From positions 124,001 through 188,000 of the forward strand of contig NZ_ATUJ01000004.1 in the NCBI RefSeq assembly GCF_000420145.1: a stretch of 64,000 bases of DNA, written 5' to 3'. The notes beneath the pieces are model-generated. The model worked only from the letters and a program-made list of their open reading frames with translations, ran no database searches and was not told the origin of the DNA. Below are positions 33,503 through 43,501 of the stretch, in pieces (position 1 is the stretch's first letter; each line of letters opens with the position of its first letter). The stretch comes from Paracoccus zeaxanthinifaciens ATCC 21588 (GTDB lineage: Bacteria; Pseudomonadota; Alphaproteobacteria; Rhodobacterales; Rhodobacteraceae). Both the position numbers and the translations under genes were made by a program.

Positions 33503-34129
33503 GTGCTGACGCCCGCGCAATTGCTGAACGGCTATGCGCGCGGCGTCTTTCCCATGGCCGAAAGCGCGGATGACGACCAGCTGTGGTGGTTCGACCCGCC
33601 CATGCGGGGCGTGCTGCCCGTCGGTGGCATCCGGGGATCACGCTCGCTTCGGCGCGAATTGCGCCGGGGCGGGTGGTCCGGACATTTCGGCGATTTCGCA
33701 CACGTCGTTCGCGCCTGTGCCGACCGCGAAACCACCTGGATCAACGAGCCGCTGTTCCGGCTGTACCTGCAACTGAACGCGATGGGCCACGCCCACGCGA
33801 TCGAGGTGCGACAGGACGGCGAATTCGCAGGCGGCATCTTCGGGGTGACGCTCGGGCGGGCCTTCTTCGGGGAATCCATGATGTCGGCGCGCAGGAACGG
33901 GTCGAAGATGGCGCTTCTGTGGACCTCGTCGCATCTTGCACGCTGCGGCTTCAGCCTGTTCGACACGCAGTTCCTGACCCCGCATCTGGAACGCATGGGC
34001 GGGTCCGAAATTCCGCGGGCCGTCTACCGTCGCCAACTGGCGACCGCGCTGTCAGGCAATGCGGAATTCGGCGCGGCGGATCTGCCCGACGCCGATCAGC
34101 TCTGGCAGGAAATCACCCAGACGTCATAG
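33503..34129 (+). CDS. aat: Leucyl/phenylalanyl-tRNA-protein transferase
   Basis: Aat attaches Leu or Phe to proteins with N-terminal Arg or Lys, making them substrates for ClpAP degradation. The 208-residue sequence has the family blocks LLNGYARGVFPMAE, LWWFDPPMRGVL, TWINEPLFRLY, GGIFGVTLGRAFFGESMMS and LFDTQFLTPHLERMG. The best start is GTG 33503, eight bases after the accC stop, with a GAGGG ribosome site. Starts further upstream lie inside accC. The last 34 bp overlap the convergent DUF2155 gene, which is unusually deep. clpX and clpP are nearby, but no clpS or clpA is in the window. Confidence 0.93.
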   Translation: MLTPAQLLNGYARGVFPMAESADDDQLWWFDPPMRGVLPVGGIRGSRSLRRELRRGGWSGHFGDFAHVVRACADRETTWINEPLFRLYLQLNAMGHAHAIEVRQDGEFAGGIFGVTLGRAFFGESMMSARRNGSKMALLWTSSHLARCGFSLFDTQFLTPHLERMGGSEIPRAVYRRQLATALSGNAEFGAADLPDADQLWQEITQTS

Positions 34130-34446
34130 CGCGCATCGTCCAGCGCCGACAGCGCCGGAGAGCTGGCGATCATCCACCCGCTGAAGACGGTCGCGTTCTG
34201 GCGCAGGTCCGTGACGATCAGCTGGGCATAGGCGTCCGAGCTGGGATCGGCCGCGGGATAGCGGCATTCGCCGAGCCGCACCTCGAGCCTGCCATAGCGA
34301 ACCGCCTCGCCCACCGACAGGCGCAGATCGGTCGTGCGGCCCGACACCTTGTCCAGCCCCCGAAGCAAGGCACCCTCGGCGCGCGCGACCTCCTGGGCGG
34401 CGGCGGGGCTGGCAAGCAGAAGCGACAGGATGGCGGCGCGGATCAT
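34096..34446 (-). CDS. Secreted DUF2155 protein
   Basis: The 116-residue protein has a signal peptide (MIRAAILSLLLASPAAAQ) and a small domain with GLDKVSGRTTDLRLSVGE and RLGECRYP, ending DDARYDVWVISCQS. This is DUF2155, a periplasmic family found in alphaproteobacteria next to aat and accBC; its function is not established. Two Cys residues could form a disulfide. It overlaps the preceding MlaD gene by 4 nt (34443-34446) and aat by 34 bp at its 3' end. The three-gene unit NDUFA12-mlaD-DUF2155 is read on the minus strand. Confidence 0.9.
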   Translation of the reverse strand: MIRAAILSLLLASPAAAQEVARAEGALLRGLDKVSGRTTDLRLSVGEAVRYGRLEVRLGECRYPAADPSSDAYAQLIVTDLRQNATVFSGWMIASSPALSALDDARYDVWVISCQS

Positions 34447-34913
34447 TCTTCCCCTCCCTCCGAGGCTTGGCTGTCGACGAATTTCAGCATCAGCTGCAGA
34501 AGGCTCACGGCGCCCTGCACGTCCTCGATCTCGTCGCCGGGCGCAAGGTTCTCCAGGCTGCCGCCCGGCTGGATCTGGATATAAGCGCCGCCCAGCAACC
34601 CGTCGGACTGGATTATCGCGGCACTGTCAGCGGGCAGGACGATCCCCTCGGGGATGCGCAGCACCGCGTCGGCCATGTAGGTCTGCGGATCCAACTGCAC
34701 CTTGGACACCTTGCCGATCGGGACGCCCGCCATGCGGATCTCGGTGCCCACGGACACGCCATCCACATCGGGGAAGGATGCCGTGACCTCGTATCCACCC
34801 TGCGAGAAACGCCCCTGCGCGGCCCATCCGAGGAAACCGGCGGCCACCGCGATCACGACGGCACCCGCGATCAGCTCGGCCCGTGCCGTTCCTGCGTCGC
34901 TTGCCGCGGTCAT
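34443..34913 (-). CDS. mlaD: MlaD-domain outer-membrane lipid asymmetry protein
   Basis: MlaD-type proteins bind phospholipid in the periplasm for transport between membranes. The 156-residue protein has an N-terminal membrane anchor (AELIAGAVVIAVAAGFLGWA) and one MCE domain with YEVTASFPDVDGVSVGTEIRMAGVPIGKV (in parts; YEVTASFPDVDGVSVGTEI then RMAGVPIGKV) and SDGLLGGAYIQIQPGG. ATG 34913 is right after the NDUFA12 stop (1-nt gap), and no other Mla genes adjoin it. In alphaproteobacteria a lone mlaD with NDUFA12 is common, so its ABC partners (mlaEF) should be elsewhere. Confidence 0.92.
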   Translation of the reverse strand: MTAASDAGTARAELIAGAVVIAVAAGFLGWAAQGRFSQGGYEVTASFPDVDGVSVGTEIRMAGVPIGKVSKVQLDPQTYMADAVLRIPEGIVLPADSAAIIQSDGLLGGAYIQIQPGGSLENLAPGDEIEDVQGAVSLLQLMLKFVDSQASEGGEE

Positions 34914-34914
34914 C

Positions 34915-35289
34915 TTATTCGGGCTGCCAGGCTTCGTAATCGCTGCGCTTCGCCGGTTCCGCACGATAGAGCGAACCCGCGGGCACATAGGCATCGTCGG
35001 TCCCGGTCAGGTTGGGCAGGTGCGGCTTTTCCCACGCCTTGTGCAGCAGCGGAACCTCGGTCGGGGCCTCGTTCCAGGTGTGGTGCAGCCAACCATGCCA
35101 TTCGGGATCGATGCGGCTGGCCTCGGCCTCGCCGGAATAGATCACCCAACGGCGCTTGCCGTCCTTGTTCTGATAGAAGACGTTGCCCTGCGCATCCTCG
35201 CCGACCTTGGTGCCGTTGCGCCAGGTCCAGAACTGGGTGTTGACGGTCTGGCTGTTCCACCAGGTCAGAGCGCGAAGCAGAAAGGACAT
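34915..35289 (-). CDS. NDUFA12-type NADH:ubiquinone oxidoreductase accessory subunit
   Basis: This 124-residue protein is the bacterial homologue of complex I subunit NDUFA12 (B17.2), a marker of alphaproteobacteria shared with mitochondria. Visible motifs are [37 protein letters not shown], and [17 protein letters not shown] with the Trp and His residues that contact the peripheral arm. It contributes to complex I assembly or stability and has no signal peptide. It is the first gene of an NDUFA12-mlaD-DUF2155 unit and upstream of aat on the opposite strand. Confidence 0.93.
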   Translation of the reverse strand: MSFLLRALTWWNSQTVNTQFWTWRNGTKVGEDAQGNVFYQNKDGKRRWVIYSGEAEASRIDPEWHGWLHHTWNEAPTEVPLLHKAWEKPHLPNLTGTDDAYVPAGSLYRAEPAKRSDYEAWQPE

Positions 35290-35346
35290 GTCGGGAACCC
35301 TCGAACGGTTTTTCGATGATATGCCCCAGTTTCGGGCCGGGGTCCA

Positions 35347-35369
35347 GATCCCCGCATGTCGCGGGGATC
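35347..35369 (-). terminator. Perfect hairpin downstream of clpX
   Basis: GATCCCCGC (35347-35355) pairs with GCGGGGATC (35361-35369) across a 5-nt loop, 15 bases past the clpX stop on the minus strand. It has no T-run, so termination is likely but may depend on Rho. Confidence 0.55.
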
Positions 35370-35383
35370 CGGGCCGCGACGGG

Positions 35384-36649
<1,266 letters not shown>

Positions 36650-36816
36650 CGTCCACTTCCTTCATTGCCGCAGGCAGGTCTTGTCTGCGGGCGAAGCGCG
36701 GGACCATTCCAGCGCATCGCATTCCTTGGGCGTGGCCGGAACGCGCGAAGCGCGCATCCCGACCGGTTGCTTTCCATGTTAGGGACTGGCCGTTCCGGTC
36801 ACAATCCCCACGGCGC

Positions 36817-37449
36817 TTATTTCTTGTCGGCCTCGGCCTTGCCGCGGGGTGCGACCACCTCGTCGATCAGGCCCCAGTCCTTCGCCTCGTCGGGCGACAT
36901 GAAGCGGTCGCGCTCCAGCGCCTCCTCGACCTGTTCCAGCGTGTTGCCGGTGTGCTGGACATAGATCTCGTTCAGGCGGCGCTTCAGCTTCTCGGTCTCG
37001 CGCGCGTGGATCAGGATGTCGGTCGCCTGGCCCTGGTACCCGCCCGAGGGCTGGTGCACCATCACGCGGCTGTTCGGCAGCGAGTAGCGCAGCCCCGGTT
37101 CGCCCGCCGCCAGCAGCAGCGAGCCCATCGACGCAGCCTGCCCCACGACCAGCGTGGAGACGCGCGGGCGGATGTACTGCATCGTGTCGTAGATCGACAG
37201 GCCCGAGGTGACGACGCCACCGGGGCTGTTGATGTACATGCTGATGTCCTTCGAGGGGTTCTCGGCCTCGAGGAACAGCAGCTGCGCACAGATCAGCGTG
37301 GACATCCCGTCATGGACCGGCCCCGAGACGAAGATGATCCGTTCCTTCAGCAGGCGCGAGAAGATGTCGTAGGCCCGTTCCCCGCGCGAGGTCTGTTCGA
37401 CCACCATGGGAACGAGGGTGTTCATGTAGAATTCTGCCGGATCGCTCAT
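36817..37449 (-). CDS. clpP: ATP-dependent Clp protease proteolytic subunit ClpP
   Basis: ClpP is the serine protease barrel of ClpXP. The 210-residue sequence has the family opening [20 protein letters not shown], hydrophobic docking residues, the nucleophile Ser in [18 protein letters not shown], the His in [14 protein letters not shown], and the third triad residue Asp in the [15 protein letters not shown] region. The gene is divergent from pth, with 162 intergenic bases that hold both promoters. clpX follows on the same strand. Confidence 0.97.
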   Translation of the reverse strand: MSDPAEFYMNTLVPMVVEQTSRGERAYDIFSRLLKERIIFVSGPVHDGMSTLICAQLLFLEAENPSKDISMYINSPGGVVTSGLSIYDTMQYIRPRVSTLVVGQAASMGSLLLAAGEPGLRYSLPNSRVMVHQPSGGYQGQATDILIHARETEKLKRRLNEIYVQHTGNTLEQVEEALERDRFMSPDEAKDWGLIDEVVAPRGKAEADKK

Positions 37450-37611
37450 CTTCAGTCCTTCTTTGGTCCCTGTCCCCGCGATTCGACCGGGTGCTCGGAC
37501 CCGTGTTAGACGCGATAGGTTGACAGAGTCTTAGTAACGGGCAAGGACAGCCGCAAGGGATGGAACGACATTCATGGCCCTGCCTGCCACGAAACGCGAC
37601 GGAGAAATGCC

Positions 37612-38316
37612 TTGAAACTGATCGTGGGCCTTGGAAATCCGGGCACGAAATATGCGGCGAACCGCCACAATATCGGCTTCATGGCGCTGGACCGCATGGC
37701 CGACGACCACGGCTTGGGCCCCTGGCGCGCGCGTTTCCAGGGGCAGGTGGCCGAAGGGCGGCTGGGCACGGACAAGGCCGTCCTGCTGAAGCCCGCGACC
37801 TTCATGAACCTGTCGGGGCAATCCGTGGGCGAGGCGATGCGATACCTCAAGCTGACGCCCGACGACGTGATCGTCCTGCATGACGAACTGGACCTTGCGC
37901 CCGGCAAGTGCCGCGTGAAGACCGGCGGCGGCCATGCGGGTCATAACGGGCTGCGCTCGATCCACCAGCATATCGGTGCGGATTACCACCGTGTCAGGCT
38001 GGGCATCGGCCATCCGGGGCACAAGGACCGCGTGGCGGGCTATGTCCTGGCCGATTTCGCCAAGGCCGAGCAGGATTGGCTGGACGACCTGATGCGCGGC
38101 GTCTCGGACGGGGCACCGTCGCTGGTGGCGGGCGATTGGGGGCGGTTCCAGAACGCGGTCGCGAACCGCACCGCGCCTGCGCGCAACAGCGGCACCGCCG
38201 CGCCCGCCAAGGTCGCGAAACCCGAAGCGAAGCCCGAACCGAAGCCGCAGCCGGAACCCGAACAGCCCGCCAGCTTCACCGACCGGCTGCGCGCCCTGTC
38301 GGACCGCTTCAAGTGA
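37612..38316 (+). CDS. pth: Peptidyl-tRNA hydrolase
   Basis: Pth rescues peptidyl-tRNA dropped by ribosomes. The 234-residue protein has the family motifs KLIVGLGNPGTKYAANRHNIGFM (in two parts; catalytic His in RHNIG), FMNLSGQSV and the HDELDLAPGK and GGGHAGHNGLRS blocks. The most likely start is TTG 37612, after a GGAGA ribosome site. The C-terminal extension after about residue 195 is a low-complexity Lys/Pro/Glu tail (PEAKPEPKPQPEPEQP) that normal Pth lacks. A DUF2332 gene follows with a 4-nt overlap (GTGA). rplY (ribosomal L25), which often precedes pth, is not here. Confidence 0.94.
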   Translation: MKLIVGLGNPGTKYAANRHNIGFMALDRMADDHGLGPWRARFQGQVAEGRLGTDKAVLLKPATFMNLSGQSVGEAMRYLKLTPDDVIVLHDELDLAPGKCRVKTGGGHAGHNGLRSIHQHIGADYHRVRLGIGHPGHKDRVAGYVLADFAKAEQDWLDDLMRGVSDGAPSLVAGDWGRFQNAVANRTAPARNSGTAAPAKVAKPEAKPEPKPQPEPEQPASFTDRLRALSDRFK

Positions 38317-39311
38317 GCGTGGCTGTCAGGGACGCCTTTCGCGACCAGGCACGGTCCTGCCGGGATCTGGGCTCTCCGCTGACCGCCGATATCTGCGAGA
38401 CGCTGGCCGATGCGCTGCAGGACGGCCCCATCGCGCGGCGGGTGCTGGGCTGGCAGGGCGATGCCACCAGCCGCGGGGATTCCGTGCCGCTGCGCCTGTG
38501 CGGTGCGCTGCATGCGCTGGTCCTGACGGGCCGCGATCCGGCGCTGGCCAGTGCCTATACCGCGCGGAACGTCGGTGCGGACCTGCTGCTGGCTGCCATC
38601 GACGCGCATCGGGATTTCGTCCTGGACTGGCTGGACAGCCCGCCCCAGACGAACGAGGTCGCACGCTCGGCCGTGCTGATCGGCGCGGCGCGCTTCCTGT
38701 CGACGCAATGCGACCTGCCGCTGTCGCTGCTGGAGCTTGGCGCCTCGGCGGGGCTGAACCTGAACTTCGACCGCTATCACCTGTTCACGGGGTCGGGCGT
38801 CGTGCTGACGCCGGAATGGCGGGGCGATGTGCCGCAGGGCAGCTTCGCGGTGGCGGAGCGCTGCGGGGTCGATCTGAACCCGCTGGATGCCCGCGCGGAC
38901 GGCCTGCGGCTGATGGCCTATTGCTGGGCGGATCAGGAGGCGCGGCTGGCACGGCTGCGCGCGGCGCTGGACCTGGCGCGGACCCATCCGGCGCGGGTCG
39001 ATGCGGGGGATGCGGGGGCGTGGCTGCGCGACCGGCTGGCCCTGCCCCAGCCGGGACGCCTGCGGCTGGTGTTCCACACCGTCGCCGCGCAGTATTTCCC
39101 GCCCGCAACGGCCACGATGGTCGCGCAGGCGCTGGAACACAGCCCTGCCGACGCGGCATCCCCGCTGGCGCATTTCGGGATGGAGGCCGATGGCGGCCAC
39201 GGTGCCGCGTTGACCCTGACCCTGCGCGACGGCGATACGCGGCGCTGGTCGCTTGGCCGCGCCGATTTCCACGGCCGCTGGATCGACTGGCAGCCCCGAC
39301 CCTTGGCCTGA
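38313..39311 (+). CDS. DUF2332-family protein
   Basis: The 332-residue protein has the DUF2332 pattern LLELGASAGLNLNFDRY with CDLPLS before it, the RGDVPQGSF region and a C-terminal FGMEADGGHGAALTLTLRDG. The family has a Rossmann-like SAM-binding appearance around LELGASAG, but no biochemical role is established. It starts with GTG 38313, overlapping the pth stop by 4 nt (GTGA), so translation is coupled to pth. The pairing with pth may be only positional. Confidence 0.8.
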   Translation: MSVAVRDAFRDQARSCRDLGSPLTADICETLADALQDGPIARRVLGWQGDATSRGDSVPLRLCGALHALVLTGRDPALASAYTARNVGADLLLAAIDAHRDFVLDWLDSPPQTNEVARSAVLIGAARFLSTQCDLPLSLLELGASAGLNLNFDRYHLFTGSGVVLTPEWRGDVPQGSFAVAERCGVDLNPLDARADGLRLMAYCWADQEARLARLRAALDLARTHPARVDAGDAGAWLRDRLALPQPGRLRLVFHTVAAQYFPPATATMVAQALEHSPADAASPLAHFGMEADGGHGAALTLTLRDGDTRRWSLGRADFHGRWIDWQPRPLA

Positions 39312-39359
39312 CGCGCGCTTGCCCCTAGGCTGGACCCGTCAGCCATCACGGAGAAGCGC

Positions 39360-39740
39360 ATGGAACCCTCGGTCAACGTCCTTGGCGGGGATCTGCAGCC
39401 CTGTTCGACATCGCCCCTGACGGGGTTCTATCGCAACGGCTGCTGCGATACCGGCCCCGAGGATCGGGGCAGCCACACGGTCTGCGTGATCGTGACGGCG
39501 GAATTCCTGGCCATGTCGGCCTATCTGGGCAACGACCTGTCGACACCGCGACCCGAGTTCAACTTCGCGGGGCTGAAGCCCGGCGACCGCTGGTGCCTGT
39601 GCGCGGCGCGCTTCCTGCAGGCGGCACAGGAATACGCCGCACCCCGCGTGGTGCTGGAGGCGACGCATCTGAAGGCGCTGGAGGTCGTGCCGCTGGACCT
39701 GCTGCAGCGGCACGCCGTCGGGGCCGACGATCAGGCCTGA
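39360..39740 (+). CDS. DUF2237-family protein
   Basis: The 126-residue protein is a good match to DUF2237: [33 protein letters not shown] (in parts: [26 protein letters not shown]), [31 protein letters not shown] and [12 protein letters not shown]. Six or more conserved Cys residues suggest metal or redox chemistry, but the function is unknown. It is preceded by a clear start after GGAGAAGCGC and ends with a 10-bp overlap on the convergent trpB. Confidence 0.85.
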   Translation: MEPSVNVLGGDLQPCSTSPLTGFYRNGCCDTGPEDRGSHTVCVIVTAEFLAMSAYLGNDLSTPRPEFNFAGLKPGDRWCLCAARFLQAAQEYAAPRVVLEATHLKALEVVPLDLLQRHAVGADDQA

Positions 39741-40957
39741 ATATCGACGCCCAAGTGCTTGGCGACGGTGAAGATGTCCTTGTCGCCGCGCCCGCACATG
39801 TTCATGACGATCAGGTGGTCGGCAGGCAGCGTCGGTGCGATCTTGATGACATGGGCCAGCGCGTGGCTGGGCTCCAGCGCGGGGATGATGCCTTCCTGCG
39901 CACAGCACAGCTGGAACGCCTCCAGCGCCTCCTTGTCGGTGATGCTGACATATTGCGCGCGGCCCACGTCCTTCAGCCAGGCATGTTCAGGCCCGATGCC
40001 CGGATAATCCAGGCCCGCGCTGATCGAGTGCCCTTCCAGGATCTGCCCGTCATCGTCCTGCAGCAGATAGGTGCGGTTGCCATGCAGCACACCCGCGCGG
40101 CCGCCGACCAGGCTGGCGCAATGCTCCATCCGGTCGTCGACGCCCTTGCCGCCGGCCTCGACCCCGATGATGTTCACGCTGTCGTCGTCGAGGAACGGAT
40201 AGAACAGCCCCATCGCGTTCGAGCCGCCACCGATGGCCGCGATGATCGTGTCGGGCAGGCGCCCCTCGCGGGCCATGATCTGCTCGCGCGCTTCCTTGCC
40301 GATAATCGACTGGAAATCGCGGACCATCGCCGGATAGGGATGCGGACCCGCCACGGTGCCGATGCAGTAGAAGGTGTCGCGCACATTCGTCACCCAGTCG
40401 CGCAGCGCGTCGTTCATCGCGTCCTTCAGCGTGCCGCGACCGCTGGTCACGGGCACGACCTCGGCGCCCAGAAGGCGCATGCGGAAGACGTTGGGCGCCT
40501 GGCGTTCGACGTCATGCGCGCCCATGTAGACGACGCATTTCAGCCCGAAGCGCGCGCAGACGGTGGCCGTCGCCACGCCGTGCTGGCCCGCTCCGGTCTC
40601 GGCGATGATGCGGGTCTTGCCCATGCGCATCGCCAGCAGGATCTGGCCCAGCACGTTGTTGATCTTGTGCGCGCCGGTGTGGTTCAGCTCGTCCCGCTTC
40701 ATGTAGATCTTGGCGCCGCCCAGGTGCTGGGTCAGGCGTTCGGCGTAATACATGGGCGACGGGCGGCCGACGTAATGGGTCCACAGATCGTCCATCTGCG
40801 CCCAGAATTCCGGGTCCGTCTTGGCGCGTTCGTATTCGTCCTGCAGGTCCAGGATCAGCGGCATCAGCGTCTCGCTGACGAAGCGGCCGCCATAGATGCC
40901 GAAGCGCCCCTGTTCGTCGGGTCCGGTCTTGAAGCTGTTCAGCAGATCGTCGGCCAT
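39731..40957 (-). CDS. trpB: Tryptophan synthase beta chain
   Basis: TrpB condenses indole with serine to give tryptophan. The 408-residue protein has full family length, with the PLP Lys in [12 protein letters not shown] (about residue 96), the phosphate-binding GGGSNA loop, the substrate Glu in AETGAGQHG, and the C-terminal GRGDKD. It belongs to the TrpB1 type that pairs with TrpA. Neither trpA nor trpF is next to it, unlike many bacteria, so the alpha subunit must be elsewhere. It ends over the convergent DUF2237 gene. Confidence 0.97.
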   Translation of the reverse strand: MADDLLNSFKTGPDEQGRFGIYGGRFVSETLMPLILDLQDEYERAKTDPEFWAQMDDLWTHYVGRPSPMYYAERLTQHLGGAKIYMKRDELNHTGAHKINNVLGQILLAMRMGKTRIIAETGAGQHGVATATVCARFGLKCVVYMGAHDVERQAPNVFRMRLLGAEVVPVTSGRGTLKDAMNDALRDWVTNVRDTFYCIGTVAGPHPYPAMVRDFQSIIGKEAREQIMAREGRLPDTIIAAIGGGSNAMGLFYPFLDDDSVNIIGVEAGGKGVDDRMEHCASLVGGRAGVLHGNRTYLLQDDDGQILEGHSISAGLDYPGIGPEHAWLKDVGRAQYVSITDKEALEAFQLCCAQEGIIPALEPSHALAHVIKIAPTLPADHLIVMNMCGRGDKDIFTVAKHLGVDIQA

Positions 40958-41031
40958 GGAAAGCGCCTTTGCGGTCGGATTGAAACGGTTTCGCCCCTTC
41001 TAGCCGCCTTGGCGCGCGGGGTGAAGGGTCA

Positions 41032-41050
41032 GGGGCGCAAAAGGCGCCCC
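41032..41050 (-). terminator. Hairpin ending the ABC-importer/catabolic operon
   Basis: GGGGCGC (41032-41038) and GCGCCCC (41044-41050) pair around a 5-nt loop, 10 bases after the stop codon of the ATPase gene. Read on the minus strand only scattered T follow, so termination strength is uncertain. Confidence 0.5.
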
Positions 41051-41059
41051 ACGCCCCGG

Positions 41060-42670
41060 TCAGGACGCCGCACGCACGCGCGACAGCCAGTCGGGGTCCA
41101 TCTGCGGCACCGCCTCCAGCAGCCTGCGGGTGTAATCCTGCTGCGGCGCATCGAAGATGCGGTCGCGCGGGCCCTGCTCGACCACCCTTCCCTTCTGCAT
41201 GATCACCACCTGATCCGCGATGGCCCGGACCGTCGCCAGGTCGTGGGTGATGAACATGTAGGTCAGGTCCAGCTCGTCCTGCAGCCGCATCAGCAGGCGC
41301 AGGATGCCGCCCGCGACCAACTGGTCCAAGGCCGAGGTCACCTCGTCGCAGATGACGAAGCGCGGCTCGGCGGCAAGGGCGCGGGCGATGCCGATGCGCT
41401 GCTTCTGCCCGCCCGACAATTCGGGGATGCGTCGGTCGAGGAACTTGTCCGGCGACAGCTCTATCAGCTCCATCAGGTCGCGGACGCGCGACTGCAGCGC
41501 CTTGCCCGTCAGGCCGCGACAGAAGCGGGCGGGCCGGGCCAGCGTCTCGCGGACGGTATGGCGGGGGTTCAGCGCGGTATCCGCCATCTGGTAGATCATC
41601 TGGACATCGTGCAGCAGGTCGCGACCCCGCGCGCGGTAATCCGCGGGCAGCGGGTCGCCCTGCCACAGCACCTGCCCAGACATGGGCGGCATCAGCCCCG
41701 CGATGACCTTGGCCAGCGTGGACTTGCCCGAACCGCTCTCGCCGACCACGGTGGTCGTGCGCCCGCGGGGCAGTTCAACCGACACGTCGTGCAGCACCTT
41801 CACGTCGCCATAGCCTGCCGAGAGGTCGCGGCATTCAAGCAGCGCGGGGCGCGGCTCGACCCGCGCGGGACGGTTCAGCGACCGCACCGACCAAAGCGAT
41901 CGGGTGTAATCCTCGCGCGGGGTGGCCAGCATGTCGCGCGTGGGCTGGGTCTCGACCTCTTGCCCGTGGCGCATGACCATGATGCGGTCGGCCATTTGGC
42001 TGACGACCGCAAGGTCGTGCGTGATGTAAATCGCGGCCGCGTCGTAACGCTCGACGATGTCGCGCATCGCGCCCAGCACCTCGATCTGGGTGGTCACGTC
42101 CAGCGCGGTCGTCGGCTCGTCGAAGACGATCAGGTCGGGGCGGCAGGCCATCGCCATCCCGGTCATCGCGCGCTGCAGCTGCCCCCCCGACATCTGGTGG
42201 GGATAGCGCATCCCGATCCGGTCGGCATCGGGCAGCTGCATCTGGCGGAACAGGCGGATCGCGTCCTCCTCGGCCTCGGGGCGCGACATGACGCCGTGCA
42301 GGACCGGAGCCTCGGTCACCTGGTCGATCACCCGATGCGCGGGGTTGAAGCTGGCGGCCGCCGATTGGGCGACATAGGCCATGCGCCTGCCCAGCAGCTT
42401 GCGCAGGCGGCGCGGCGACTGGGATGTCAGCTCGGTCCCGTCGAAGGTGACGCTGCCGCCCGCGAACCGCACGCCGTCGCGCACGACGCCCATCGCTGCC
42501 AGCCCGGCCGAGCTCTTGCCCGCGCCGCTTTCCCCCACGAGGCCCACGACCTCGCCGCGCTTCAGTTGCAGGTCCAGCCCGTGCAGGATCACGGTCGGAT
42601 CGGATTTCGGGCCAGCCTCCAGCCGCAGGCCGCGCATGTCCAGAAGGGTGTCCATCTTCGCCTCGCTCAT
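41060..42670 (-). CDS. Peptide/opine-type ABC transporter, fused double ATP-binding protein
   Basis: The 536-residue protein contains two nucleotide-binding domains in one chain. The N-terminal half has Walker [10 protein letters not shown], signature [10 protein letters not shown] and Walker [14 protein letters not shown]. The C-terminal half has [25 protein letters not shown] and [13 protein letters not shown]. Both carry the oligopeptide-type C-terminal family mark (the QPTYTR-like segments [10 protein letters not shown] and [12 protein letters not shown]), so this is a DppD-DppF fusion. It energises the two permeases encoded before it (4-nt overlap with the DppC gene). The substrate is not certain; these importers also carry opines, sugars and betaines. 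Confidence 0.92.
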   Translation of the reverse strand: MSEAKMDTLLDMRGLRLEAGPKSDPTVILHGLDLQLKRGEVVGLVGESGAGKSSAGLAAMGVVRDGVRFAGGSVTFDGTELTSQSPRRLRKLLGRRMAYVAQSAAASFNPAHRVIDQVTEAPVLHGVMSRPEAEEDAIRLFRQMQLPDADRIGMRYPHQMSGGQLQRAMTGMAMACRPDLIVFDEPTTALDVTTQIEVLGAMRDIVERYDAAAIYITHDLAVVSQMADRIMVMRHGQEVETQPTRDMLATPREDYTRSLWSVRSLNRPARVEPRPALLECRDLSAGYGDVKVLHDVSVELPRGRTTTVVGESGSGKSTLAKVIAGLMPPMSGQVLWQGDPLPADYRARGRDLLHDVQMIYQMADTALNPRHTVRETLARPARFCRGLTGKALQSRVRDLMELIELSPDKFLDRRIPELSGGQKQRIGIARALAAEPRFVICDEVTSALDQLVAGGILRLLMRLQDELDLTYMFITHDLATVRAIADQVVIMQKGRVVEQGPRDRIFDAPQQDYTRRLLEAVPQMDPDWLSRVRAAS

Positions 42671-43482
42671 GTCTTCAGGCCGCTGGCGCGGTGCAGCATC
42701 CAGTCCACGATGAAATTGATCGCCACGGTCAGCAGCGCGATCGCGCCTGCGGGGATCAGCGGGGTGATGTCCCCGAAGGTGATCAGCGTCGCGTTGTCCT
42801 TGACCATCGAGCCCCAGTCGGCGGTGGGGGGCTGGATCCCGATGCCAAGGAAGCTGAGCGCCGCGATGAACAGGAACACGAAGCAGAAGCGCAGCCCGAA
42901 TTCCGCGATCAGCGTCGAGGAGATGTTGGGCAGCACCTCGCGGCGCATCAGCCAGAACGTGCCCTCGCCGCGCAGGCGGGCGGCCTCGATGAAGTCCAGC
43001 CGCACGACGTTCATCGCCGCCGCCCGCGCCAGGCGATAGACCGGCGCGACATAGATGAAGGCGATCACGGCGACCATGTTCGGGATCGACGGCCCGACGA
43101 TGGCCAGCATCATCAGCGCAAGGATCAGCGGCGGGACGGCCATGATGACGTCGATGATCCGCGACAGGACCTGATCCACCCAGCCGCCGCGCAGTGCGGC
43201 GAACATGCCCAGCATGGACCCCGCCGCGAAGGCCATCGCGGTCGTCAGCAGGGCCAGCCCCACCGTGTTGCGCGCCCCGTAGATCATGCGCGACAGCATG
43301 TCCCGGCCAAGGTTGTCGGTGCCCAGGGGGTGCTCGGCGCTCCAGGGCAGGAACTGCATGCCGACGATCTCGGTCTCGGCATGGGGGGCGATCAGGGGGG
43401 CGAAGATCGCGGTCAGCATCGTCAGGGCGACGACGATCATGCCGAACCAGGCGGTGGGCGGCGCTGTCTTCAGCGTCTTCAT
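42667..43482 (-). CDS. ABC transporter permease, DppC-like
   Basis: The 271-residue protein has an N-terminal cytoplasmic segment, first membrane helix (AWFGMIVVALTMLTAIFAPLIA), and five more helices, with the EAA loop region ARLRGEGTFWLMRREVLPNI that docks the ATPase. The periplasmic loop FLPWSAEHPLGTDNLGRDMLSRMIYG is the DppC/OppC signature (in parts EHPLGTDNLGRD). It overlaps the ATPase gene by 4 nt and follows the DppB gene after 19 bases, in the unit dppA-dppB-dppC-dppDF. Confidence 0.93.
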   Translation of the reverse strand: MKTLKTAPPTAWFGMIVVALTMLTAIFAPLIAPHAETEIVGMQFLPWSAEHPLGTDNLGRDMLSRMIYGARNTVGLALLTTAMAFAAGSMLGMFAALRGGWVDQVLSRIIDVIMAVPPLILALMMLAIVGPSIPNMVAVIAFIYVAPVYRLARAAAMNVVRLDFIEAARLRGEGTFWLMRREVLPNISSTLIAEFGLRFCFVFLFIAALSFLGIGIQPPTADWGSMVKDNATLITFGDITPLIPAGAIALLTVAINFIVDWMLHRASGLKT

Positions 43483-43501
43483 ATGCGCTCCTTTCCCTGT
43501 T

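Noticed and set aside
39593-43039. A 1148-codon plus-strand open frame across trpB and the ABC genes
   Set aside because: It is antisense to trpB, the ATPase and permease genes, which have full family motifs; the long frame follows from the high GC third-position bias.
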